The notes under the pieces were generated by a model. That model did no database searches and was not told where the DNA came from. It worked only from the letters and a program-made list of their open reading frames with translations. DNA of 35,701 nt from Clostridiales bacterium (GTDB lineage Bacteria; Bacillota; Clostridia; Christensenellales; Aristaeellaceae). Shown here piece by piece: positions 7,840 through 14,922 of the stretch (positions within the stretch are counted from its first letter, which is position 1; each line of letters starts with the position of its first letter). The translations under genes were made by a program, and so were the position numbers. The DNA lies in the NCBI GenBank assembly GCA_012837525.1, contig DUQZ01000074.1:1-35701 (forward strand). The letters are read 5' to 3'.

Positions 7840-8957
7840 TGACCCCGGTTGGCATCTACATCCACCTGCCCTTTTGTGAGCGCAAGTGCGCCTACTGCGA
7901 TTTTCCCTCCTTCCCCGGGCAGGAACAGCACCGCGCGGCCTATACCAGGGCTGTGATGGCGGAAATCAAGGACCGCGCGGCGCGGGTGGGCCGCCTTGGC
8001 GTGGACACCATTTTCCTGGGCGGCGGCACGCCTTCCATGATGGAAAGAGGGCAGATCACGGCCATCCTGAGCCAGGTCCGGAACAGTTTTGAGGTGGAAC
8101 CGGACGCCGAAATCACCTGCGAGGCCAACCCGGGCAGCCTGGGATCAGACTTCCTTGCCGAACTGCGGGCAGCGGGTGTCAACCGCATCAGCATCGGCGC
8201 GCAGTCCGCGCACGCGGAGGAGCTGCGCCTGCTGGAGCGCGTACATGACTGGGCGCAGGTAATCCAAGCTGTCCATTTGGCGCGGGCGGCAGGGTTTACA
8301 AACATCAACCTGGACTTGATGAGCGCCCTGCCCCACCAGACCTGGGACAAGATGCGCGCGACGCTGGACGCGGCGCTGGAGCTTTCGCCCAGCCACCTGT
8401 CCGTGTACAGCCTGATCATTGAGGAAGGCACGCCCTTTTTTGCCCGCTATGAAAGAGGGGAGCTGCCCCTGCCGGATGAGGAGACCGAGCGCGCAATCTA
8501 CTGGCACACGGTGCTCTATCTGAAAAAGGCAGGCTATGCGCAGTATGAGTTGAGCAATTTTGCTAAGGACAACCAAGTGTGCCGCCATAACCTGAACACC
8601 TGGCGCTACCACGACTACCTGGGCTTTGGCGCCTCCGCGGCCGGGTTGTACCTAGGCACCCGGCGCAAAAACCCCAACGACCTGTTTGATTATCTGCAGG
8701 GGAAGGCGCCGGCGGTTGAGGTGTTACGCCCTGCAGACACCCGCTTTGAGCAGCTGATGCTGGCGTTGCGGCTCAACGAGGGGCTGAGCCTGGACGCCTT
8801 CAGCCGCCGCCAGGGCATCTGCGCGCTGGAGGTTTGGCCTGACGCCATCCAGGCGCATATCAAAGGCGGCCTGCTGGAGCTGACGGGTGAGCGCCTGCGC
8901 TTAACAAGGCTGGGCTTTGACTTGATGGATCGGGCACTCCTTGACTTCTTGCCTTGA
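7836..8957 (+). CDS. hemW: HemW-like radical SAM protein (coproporphyrinogen oxidase-like)
   Basis: A 373-residue radical SAM protein of the HemW branch. The iron-sulfur cluster motif is C14-x3-C18-x2-C21 (FCERKCAYCDF), followed by GGGTPS and the SLIIEEGTPF segment, and the C-terminal HemW-type winged-helix region ends the protein. HemW proteins act as heme chaperones for respiratory enzymes rather than as true HemN oxidases, and HemW lengths are near 375-380, which fits. The ATG overlaps the acyltransferase stop as ATGA, showing translational coupling; a second ATG follows immediately, so the start may be 7836 or 7839. No heme synthesis genes are nearby, so the partner remains open. Confidence 0.88.
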   Translation: MMTPVGIYIHLPFCERKCAYCDFPSFPGQEQHRAAYTRAVMAEIKDRAARVGRLGVDTIFLGGGTPSMMERGQITAILSQVRNSFEVEPDAEITCEANPGSLGSDFLAELRAAGVNRISIGAQSAHAEELRLLERVHDWAQVIQAVHLARAAGFTNINLDLMSALPHQTWDKMRATLDAALELSPSHLSVYSLIIEEGTPFFARYERGELPLPDEETERAIYWHTVLYLKKAGYAQYELSNFAKDNQVCRHNLNTWRYHDYLGFGASAAGLYLGTRRKNPNDLFDYLQGKAPAVEVLRPADTRFEQLMLALRLNEGLSLDAFSRRQGICALEVWPDAIQAHIKGGLLELTGERLRLTRLGFDLMDRALLDFLP

Positions 8958-9004
8958 TTAAACTTAATTGCCGTTTATTGCATGATTTTTGATGCCTGAT
9001 GCGT

Positions 9005-9010
9005 TATACT
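9005..9010 (+). promoter_or_regulatory. Possible -10 box for the SH3b gene
   Basis: TATACT lies 29 nt before the ATG at 9039, in the AT-rich gap after hemW. No convincing -35 box is seen at 16-18 nt upstream (nearest: ATGATT at 8982-8987), so this is a weak call. An AAGGAGG ribosome site follows at 9024-9030. Confidence 0.35.
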
Positions 9011-9038
9011 GTTGACAAGACATAAGGAGGACGGTTTC

Positions 9039-10196
9039 ATGAAACGATTGATCAGCGGGATAATCCTTGCAGCCTTGCTTGTGAGCCTGCTGCCCATGAC
9101 GGCCCTGGCAGGTACCGGATACGCCATGGTGACCAACACCAATCGCTTGAACATCCGCTCTGGCCCCGGGACGGAGCATGCCATCATCGGCAGCATCCCG
9201 CGGGGTGAGTGGATTGAAGTATTTGGCAATGACGGCTCCTGGGTCTATGGGCGCACGGTAAAGACCAACATCACGGGCTATTTCAGCGGCAGCTTTTTGA
9301 AAATCACGGGCACGGGCAGCGGCGGCGTTGGCTCCGTCGTGGTGGTGAACAACCCCAACCCCAGCTCCTTTTTAAACCTCAGGCAGTCGCCCTCCTACTC
9401 AGCGCCTGTGCTGGCCATTTTCTACAACGGCGCCACCGGCACGGTGCTGGGGCATACCAATGGCTGGTACCATGTGGACATCTCCGGCATGCGGGGCTAT
9501 TTCCGCCAGGAGTTCCTAAAGCTCTCCGGCGGCATGGGCTCAGTCGGCACCGCCACGGTATACAGCCAAAACGGCGGCAGCGTGAACCTGCGCTCTGGCC
9601 CCTTTTATGGCAACAATGTCATCGGCTCCGGCGCTGTGGGCACGGTAGTGACCGTGTATTTGAAGGGCAGCCAGTTTTGGTACATCGCGATGGCCGGCAC
9701 CTACGGCTTTATGGATTCCGCCTTCTTAACCGGCGGCTCCGGCGGCGGCTCGGGCAGCAACCCGCAGCCCAACCCGCCCATTGTGATCCCGGACTCCACC
9801 AACGCCATCGTCACCAATGTGGGCAAGAACCTCAACCTGCGCGAGCAGCCCAATACCACCAGCCGCGTGCTGGGTTCCTACCCCGGCAACACCGCCATCC
9901 AGGTACTGGCCCAGGGCTCGGTCTGGAGCCGCGTGCGCGTACCCCTGTCCGGCAAGACCGGCTACATGATGACGCGCTATTTGACCCTTTACGGCTTGCC
10001 CGTCACGCCCACCCTGCGGGTAACCCATCCCCAGCGCACCTATGTGAACCTGCGCACCAAGCCCAGCGCTGCTGGCAGCGTCACCCTACGCGTGCCCCAC
10101 GGCAGCACGGTGACCACCTTAATCGCCGGCGGCACCTGGACCCAGGTGAAATACAAGAATGTGACCGGGTGGATGATGACGTATTTCTTGAAATAA
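9039..10196 (+). CDS. Secreted protein with five SH3b domains
   Basis: A 385-residue exported protein. The signal peptide runs to about residue 24 and ends TALAG, without a lipobox. Five bacterial SH3 (SH3b) domains follow, each with the 'LNxRxxPS' signature: NRLNIRSGPGTEH, FLNLRQSPSYSAP, SVNLRSGPFYGNN, NLNLREQPNTTSR and YVNLRTKPSAAGS. Domains three and four are separated by a Gly-Ser-Pro-Asn linker. No catalytic domain is seen, so it is probably a wall-binding or sensory surface protein; SH3b domains commonly bind peptidoglycan. ATG9039 was chosen for its AAGGAGG site and the signal peptide; an earlier in-frame ATG at 9012 has none. It starts a five-gene plus-strand run. Confidence 0.88.
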   Translation: MKRLISGIILAALLVSLLPMTALAGTGYAMVTNTNRLNIRSGPGTEHAIIGSIPRGEWIEVFGNDGSWVYGRTVKTNITGYFSGSFLKITGTGSGGVGSVVVVNNPNPSSFLNLRQSPSYSAPVLAIFYNGATGTVLGHTNGWYHVDISGMRGYFRQEFLKLSGGMGSVGTATVYSQNGGSVNLRSGPFYGNNVIGSGAVGTVVTVYLKGSQFWYIAMAGTYGFMDSAFLTGGSGGGSGSNPQPNPPIVIPDSTNAIVTNVGKNLNLREQPNTTSRVLGSYPGNTAIQVLAQGSVWSRVRVPLSGKTGYMMTRYLTLYGLPVTPTLRVTHPQRTYVNLRTKPSAAGSVTLRVPHGSTVTTLIAGGTWTQVKYKNVTGWMMTYFLK

Positions 10197-10218
10197 AACT
10201 GCATAGATGAGGCGACAA

Positions 10219-11151
10219 ATGACAAAACAACTGAATCGACCCGCCAGCCGCTTCCTGCGGCTTTTTGTGATTGCCCTGCTGATCGCGCTGGTGCTGGTGC
10301 TGCTGCCTGCCCCCGGCATCCACTCCTACGCGGAGATTGTGACCCTGCCCATTGATGAAACCGGCGGCGTGCCGCCCTATGACTGGGGCTATGAGGGCGA
10401 CAGCGGCTATAAGGACCCGTCCATTTCAGTCTCGATGGAGCGCGGCCGCTTTGAGGGCAGCAACTGGATCGCGGTGAAGATCCAGCTGCAAAACGCCACC
10501 CAGCTGCGCACGCTCAAGGCGGGGCCCTATGGCTCCACCCAGGAGGCGCAGGGCGCCACCATGGCCAAGCGCGTGAAATCCGTCCTGGCCATTGGCGGTG
10601 ACTTCTTTGTATACCACCAGTATGGCTATATCGTGCGCCAGCAGAATTTTTACCGCAACAAGCTGACCGGCGAGCACGACGTGCTGATCATTGATGACAA
10701 GGGCGATCTGCAGGTGATTATCCGCCCCAAGAGCGCTGATATGAAAGCCTTTGAGCAGGAGAACAAGGAGCGCATCATCAACGCCTTCACCTTTGGGCCC
10801 GCGCTGGTCAAGGACGGGCAGATGCTGACAGACATGCCGCTGGGCCGCAGCGAGTTGGTGCGCGCGCAGCGCATCGCCCTGTGCCAGACCGGGCCGCTGT
10901 CCTACCTGGTGGTGTATTCCGAAGGCCCCAATGACCCGGACTCAAGCGGCCTGACCATCCTGGAGTTCGCCCAGCTGGTCTCCTCCTTCCCGGATGTGGT
11001 GACCGCCTATAACCTGGACGGCGGCTCCTCCGCCACCATTGTGTTCCAGGGCCAGAAAATCAACGGGCCCCTGTCCCAGCGCAGCCGCTCCATTGGCGAT
11101 ATCATCTATTTCGCCAGCGCCTATGTGGGCGAGCAGGAGCCCGGGGAGTAA
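10219..11151 (+). CDS. Exported phosphodiester glycosidase family protein (NAGPA domain)
   Basis: A 310-residue protein with an N-terminal hydrophobic anchor or signal at about residues 13-35, followed by an NAGPA domain (named after the enzyme that uncovers mannose-6-phosphate by removing GlcNAc). Visible family hallmarks are IGGDFF near residue 125, FGPALVKDG near 195, a conserved Arg segment RAQRIALCQ, and YNLDGGSSATIVF from residue 264. In bacteria such proteins are thought to cleave or modify sugar phosphodiesters in envelope polymers. ATG10219 is preferred to ATG10207 because TGAGGCGA sits at a proper distance before it. The Lgt-like gene follows 2 nt after the stop, so the two are almost certainly cotranscribed. 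Confidence 0.85.
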   Translation: MTKQLNRPASRFLRLFVIALLIALVLVLLPAPGIHSYAEIVTLPIDETGGVPPYDWGYEGDSGYKDPSISVSMERGRFEGSNWIAVKIQLQNATQLRTLKAGPYGSTQEAQGATMAKRVKSVLAIGGDFFVYHQYGYIVRQQNFYRNKLTGEHDVLIIDDKGDLQVIIRPKSADMKAFEQENKERIINAFTFGPALVKDGQMLTDMPLGRSELVRAQRIALCQTGPLSYLVVYSEGPNDPDSSGLTILEFAQLVSSFPDVVTAYNLDGGSSATIVFQGQKINGPLSQRSRSIGDIIYFASAYVGEQEPGE

Positions 11152-11153
11152 AG

Positions 11154-12095
11154 ATGGGCACAACGTTGTTTGAAATAGCCGGGCTGCCGGTGACGGCCTA
11201 TGCCCTGGGGATGGCTGTATCCCTGGGGTTCTCTGTGCTGGCGGCTTTCTTTTTCTTTAAGAAAGCGGGGCTTTCGCGAAAACTTACTGAGCGCTTTGTG
11301 ATCGGCGCCATCCTGCTGGGCTTGTTGCTGGCGCGGCTTTTTTATGTGCTCATCCGCCTGCCCTTCTTTATGACGCGCCCGGACGGCCTGGCCTTCCGCT
11401 TCTGGCAGGGCGGCTACACCCTCTGGGGCGCACTGGCCGGCCTTGTGCTGGCGGCCATCATCACAGCGGCGTCAAGCGGTGTCAAACCCGCTGCCATACT
11501 GGACGCGGCCGCGCCGGCAGGCCTTTTGATGCTGGCCTTGGGCCGCTTTTGTGAGGGGCTGGCTGGCCAGGGCTTTGGGGAGGAAGCGATGGCACAGCTG
11601 CAGTTTTTCCCGCTGGCCACCGTCAACGAATGGGGCGAATGGCGCTACGCCGTCTTCATGCTGGAGGGCGCGGCTGCCCTGGTCTTCTTGGGCATTGTGC
11701 TGTCACGAAAGAATCTGCAAACAGGCAGCAGGTTTACACTGTCGCTTGTCCTGGTGTGCGCCTTCCAGATTGTGTTTGAAAGCCTGCGAGAGGACGAGTT
11801 TTTGCGCTGGGGCTTTGTGCGCGCGGGGCAATTGATGGCGGTACTGGTGCTGTTTTACCTGCTGAACAACGCGCTGTTCATCAAAAAGGAAACCGCCTGG
11901 CAGGCACCGCGGCATTTCGCGGTGACCCTCTTTTTGCTGTTTACCATTGTCCTCATCGCGCTGGAGTTCGCGCTGGACAAGACCAATTTGCCCACCCTGG
12001 CTTTGTATGGCATCATGATGGCAGCGGTGATCGGCAAACTGATCCTGCTGAACAAGGCCGCGGTCATCAAACACCAAGCCACGGCAAAATCATAG
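11154..12095 (+). CDS. Lgt-fold membrane protein with altered catalytic residues
   Basis: A 313-residue polytopic protein matching prolipoprotein diacylglyceryl transferase (Lgt), which lipidates lipobox cysteines. Aligned by eye to E. coli Lgt, WQGGYTLWGALAG matches WEGGMSFHGGLIG, and 40 residues later GRFCEG matches GRLGNF with no gap. Retained: Tyr26 (here Y16), Arg143 (R131), Gly154 (G142), Glu243 (E209), Arg246 (R212) and the later GQ. Changed: His103 to Trp91, Asn146 to Glu134, Arg239 to Gln205, Tyr235 to Val. His103 and Arg239 are reported as essential in E. coli, so ordinary Lgt activity is doubtful. The C-terminus also carries extra hydrophobic helices. It starts 2 nt after the NAGPA gene. 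It could be an enzyme with a new acceptor or donor, or a non-catalytic partner. Confidence 0.75.
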   Translation: MGTTLFEIAGLPVTAYALGMAVSLGFSVLAAFFFFKKAGLSRKLTERFVIGAILLGLLLARLFYVLIRLPFFMTRPDGLAFRFWQGGYTLWGALAGLVLAAIITAASSGVKPAAILDAAAPAGLLMLALGRFCEGLAGQGFGEEAMAQLQFFPLATVNEWGEWRYAVFMLEGAAALVFLGIVLSRKNLQTGSRFTLSLVLVCAFQIVFESLREDEFLRWGFVRAGQLMAVLVLFYLLNNALFIKKETAWQAPRHFAVTLFLLFTIVLIALEFALDKTNLPTLALYGIMMAAVIGKLILLNKAAVIKHQATAKS

Positions 12096-12136
12096 TCAAC
12101 CCGATATACTGAACTGATCAAGAGAGGAGAATCATC

Positions 12137-12838
12137 ATGAAAAAACGAGCATGTATGCTGTTATGCGCGCTGCTGATGGTATTTTCTGCAGCAGCGCTTG
12201 CGCAGGAAACCTGGCAGCGCCCCTATGACAAGGACGCGGGCTATGCCTATGTCGCCTTTGGCCAATACCCCTTTGAAAAGGACGGCACCGTCAAACCAAT
12301 TCTGTGGCGCTTTCTGGAAACAAAGGACGGCGTGAGCTATCTGATGAGTGAGTACATCATCCACGTCAGCCGGGTGCACCATGTGGCCCAGGGCTATCCG
12401 GGCTGGGACGAGGCGGATTTGAACGCCTGGCTGCAGGATGAGTTTGTCAAAAAGGCTTTCAGCGAAGCGGAAGCCGCCGCCCTGCATGAGACAGAGGGTC
12501 TGGGACGGGTAAGCCTGCCCAGCTCGGATGATGTAAAAAACAAGGAATACGGCTTTTCAGACGACAAAAGCCGCCGCACCATCGGCACGCCCTGGGCGGA
12601 TGAAAGCGGCCTGTTCTTCTACCGCAACAAGGGCCACAGCCCCTACTGGATGCGCACACCCTCCAACCAGAAGTACGCGCAGCGCAGCATCAAGCTCGAG
12701 GGCAACCTGGGCTATCTGGGCGTGACCGCTGTGGACATGGGCGTGCGCCCCGTGATCTGGCTGACAGACAGCCTGCTTGAGGTGAAAGGCGGCACCGGCA
12801 CCCTGGAGGATCCCTTCATCCTGGGCGTCAAGGAATAA
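12137..12838 (+). CDS. Secreted DUF6273-like protein
   Basis: A 233-residue exported protein with a signal peptide ending AAALAQ. The mature part matches the DUF6273 pattern of Clostridial surface proteins: FGQYPFEKDG, PILWRFLE, a YLMSEYII stretch, LNAWLQDEFVKKAFS, GRVSLPSSDDV, SPYWMRTP, MGVRPVIWL. The fold is related to sulfatase-modifying/C-type-lectin-like domains in my recollection, and the role is unknown. The ending GTGTLEDPFIL closely parallels GTGSAKDPFTL at the same place in the fusion protein at 14923, so the two are paralogous. Ribosome site AGAGGAG precedes ATG12137; a TATACT at 12105-12110 could be an internal promoter but lacks a -35 box. Confidence 0.75.
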   Translation: MKKRACMLLCALLMVFSAAALAQETWQRPYDKDAGYAYVAFGQYPFEKDGTVKPILWRFLETKDGVSYLMSEYIIHVSRVHHVAQGYPGWDEADLNAWLQDEFVKKAFSEAEAAALHETEGLGRVSLPSSDDVKNKEYGFSDDKSRRTIGTPWADESGLFFYRNKGHSPYWMRTPSNQKYAQRSIKLEGNLGYLGVTAVDMGVRPVIWLTDSLLEVKGGTGTLEDPFILGVKE

Positions 12839-12852
12839 ACCCCACCAAAGCC

Positions 12853-12885
12853 AAAAGCCAAGGCAGGGATTGTGCCTTGGCTTTT
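12853..12885. terminator. Bidirectional intrinsic terminator between convergent genes
   Basis: AAAAGCCAAGGCA (12853-12865) and TGCCTTGGCTTTT (12873-12885) form a 13-bp stem with a 7-nt loop. It has T residues on the plus side and also on the minus side, serving the DUF6273 gene (+) and the leucine-rich-repeat gene (-). Confidence 0.85.
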
Positions 12886-12902
12886 ATGATGGACCTGACG
12901 AC

Positions 12903-13772
12903 CTACTTCTTTTTGATGACGCGCTCGGGAATGTCGTCAAAGGGGATGAACTCGCTGCGGTCAAAGGTGTGGCGCATCGCGAAAAAGCGCGGGTGTTGGC
13001 GCCAGCCTTCCTGGGTGGCCAGGCGGGCTGTGTTGTTGATGACGGCCTCCGGCAGCGCCGCCTGCAGGGCGTCGATCTGCTCCTGGCTCAGCCCGTTTCG
13101 GGACAGCCAGATACGCTCCAGCTTGGTAAGGCCATAAAGCGGGCTGAGGTCCGCGATCTCGTTATAGGCGATGTTTAGGTCCACCAGCTCCGTCAACTCC
13201 GCCAGGGGGGAGATGTCCGTCAGCTTGTTCATGAACAGCTCCAGGTATTGCAGATCCTTCAGGTGGGTGAGGCCGGACAGGTCCTTGATCTGGTTGTCCG
13301 CCAGGATGAGGTATTTCACCTTGGGGGTCAATTTCAAAAAATCCAGGTCCGTAATGCGGTTGTGGCCCAGGTCCAAAGCCAGCATGTCGGGGCAGAGGGC
13401 CAGCTGGTTGAAGGCCGCGGACTTGTACAGGGGCTCGCCCCGCCGGTGCATGGAGAAGATGACGTCATCCGTGCGGCAATGGAAGCCGGCGATGGTGAGC
13501 GTCATGCCAAACTGGATGTCCGGATAGGCTTCAGTCAGCGCGAAGGCCTGTTTCTCCGTCGGCCGGCTGTTGAACAAATCTACCTTCTTCAGCGCGGGCA
13601 ATTGGGCCAACTCCTCAATAAAGGCGTTGAACCGGCTTACCTTCGTCCGCCCCAAATCCAGGTATTCAATGTCCTTATTGACCTTTTGGCCCTGGATGGC
13701 GACCTCCTCCGCCAGGAGGGGAAGGGTCAGACAAAGCAGCAGCGTCAGTATGATCAACAAGCGTTTTACCAT
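12903..13772 (-). CDS. Secreted leucine-rich-repeat protein
   Basis: A 289-residue exported protein. The signal peptide ends PLLAEE, without a lipobox. The N-terminal part (about 30-125) is an unnamed region that often precedes such repeats in Clostridia (EYLDLGRTKVSRFNAFIEEL). Residues about 130-230 hold roughly five 22-residue SDS22/internalin-type repeats with the LxxLxLxxNxIxDLxxL pattern: MLALDLGHNRITDLDFL, VKYLILADNQIKDLSGL, LQYLELFMNKLTDISPL, LVDLNIAYNEIADLSPL, LERIWLSRNGL. Such proteins bind other proteins. No LPXTG or other wall anchor is seen. Ribosome site AAAGGGG lies about 10 nt before the ATG. It is divergent from the CapA-like gene over 76 bp. Confidence 0.85.
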   Translation of the reverse strand: MVKRLLIILTLLLCLTLPLLAEEVAIQGQKVNKDIEYLDLGRTKVSRFNAFIEELAQLPALKKVDLFNSRPTEKQAFALTEAYPDIQFGMTLTIAGFHCRTDDVIFSMHRRGEPLYKSAAFNQLALCPDMLALDLGHNRITDLDFLKLTPKVKYLILADNQIKDLSGLTHLKDLQYLELFMNKLTDISPLAELTELVDLNIAYNEIADLSPLYGLTKLERIWLSRNGLSQEQIDALQAALPEAVINNTARLATQEGWRQHPRFFAMRHTFDRSEFIPFDDIPERVIKKK

Positions 13773-13811
13773 GGTAGGGCCCCTTTCGTGGTATCAATCA
13801 AGTCCCCATTA

Positions 13812-13820
13812 TGGTATCAT
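13812..13820 (+). promoter_or_regulatory. Extended -10 promoter for the CapA-like gene
   Basis: TGG followed by TATCAT (13815-13820) fits an extended -10 element, 28 nt before the ATG at 13849. No good -35 box is present, which is tolerated with an extended -10. The same 76-bp gap must also hold the minus-strand promoter of the leucine-rich-repeat gene; candidates there are weak. Confidence 0.4.
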
Positions 13821-13848
13821 ATTCCCCAGTAGAAGAGGAGGGTTTTTG

Positions 13849-14883
13849 ATGAAAGCACGCCGAATACTCCTGCTGTCCCTGTTGCTGTGCGTCATAACGG
13901 GCATCGCAAGCGCCCAAACGCTGCTGATCACCTTTGTGGGGGATACCAGCATCGGGGATGCCCTGCAGTTTCGCAACCACGAAAACAGCTACCACGATGT
14001 CGTGAAAAACAAAGGCTTTGACTGGCCTTTTTCATTGGTGAAGGAGGTCATGGCGGCGGATGACCTGACAGTTGCCAACCTGGAAGGCTCCATCACCACG
14101 CTCAAAAAGCACAAGGACATCCGCTATCCGCTGGTGATTGACCCGTCCCACGTGCAAATTTTAAAGGAAGGCAGCATTGAGGTGGTCAACACCGCCAACA
14201 ACCACGCCTTTGACTTTTTTAAACCGGGCTACGCGGACACCCTGCGCCACCTTGATGAGGCGGGCATCGTCCACTTCGGCACCTTGAGCCCGCCATCCTC
14301 CACCGGGGCGGACACCCAGGCGGTTGTGGAGGTGAAGGGCATCAAAATTGGCTTCATCGGCTACACCTATCCGCAGGACAGCGACTTGAAGCGTATTCAA
14401 GCCACCTCCGCCCGGCTGCGCGAGGAAGGCTGCGATTTGATTGTGCTCAGCCTGCACTGGGGGCGGGAAACCCATATGACGCCCAACAATGTGCAGTACA
14501 ATTTTGCCAAGAAGGTGTTCAAGTTTGACATTGACCTGATCTTTGGCCACCATCCGCACGTGGTGCAGCCCATCGCGCTATATGAAGGCCGCCCGGTGCT
14601 GTTCAGCACAGGCAACTTCACCTTTGGCACCATGAGCAAGGTAGATCCCTCAACGGGCCTGTTCCAAGTGGAGTATGATATTGCCGGCGACACACCCAGG
14701 CTGGCCGCTGTGCGGGTCATCCCCTGCCTCACCAGCGGCAGCGGGGATTACCGCCCCACCCCGGTGACGGAGTTAGACGCGCAAAAAGAGATTTTTGCCA
14801 AGCTCAGCTTCAAGAAACTGCCCAAGGGCTTTGATGCCCTGCCGGACACCTTCCTTGAAACGGGCGAAGCGCGGTTTGACTGA
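13849..14883 (+). CDS. CapA-family protein (poly-gamma-glutamate capsule synthesis-like)
   Basis: A 344-residue exported protein of the CapA/PgsA metallophosphatase-like family. The signal peptide ends ASAQ. Family motifs are visible: GDTS at 31-34, NLEG at 77-80, NNHAFD at 117-122, then LHWGRE, GHHPHV and GRPVLFSTGNF. The His/Asp/Asn residues of these motifs are the metal-binding set of the calcineurin-like fold. Characterised CapA proteins support poly-gamma-glutamate capsule formation or export, but capB and capC are not in the window, and many Clostridial CapA proteins have no proven role. ATG13849 was chosen for the GAGGAGGG site and signal peptide; the open frame upstream overlaps the opposite-strand gene and is spurious. 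Confidence 0.87.
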   Translation: MKARRILLLSLLLCVITGIASAQTLLITFVGDTSIGDALQFRNHENSYHDVVKNKGFDWPFSLVKEVMAADDLTVANLEGSITTLKKHKDIRYPLVIDPSHVQILKEGSIEVVNTANNHAFDFFKPGYADTLRHLDEAGIVHFGTLSPPSSTGADTQAVVEVKGIKIGFIGYTYPQDSDLKRIQATSARLREEGCDLIVLSLHWGRETHMTPNNVQYNFAKKVFKFDIDLIFGHHPHVVQPIALYEGRPVLFSTGNFTFGTMSKVDPSTGLFQVEYDIAGDTPRLAAVRVIPCLTSGSGDYRPTPVTELDAQKEIFAKLSFKKLPKGFDALPDTFLETGEARFD

Positions 14884-14922
14884 TCCAATCGTAGTTGAAT
14901 GAAGAAGATGAAGAGGAACCCT

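Noticed and set aside
13570..13848. N-terminal extension of the CapA-like gene
   Set aside because: It lies opposite the leucine-rich-repeat gene; a GAGGAGGG site and signal peptide mark the start at 13849.
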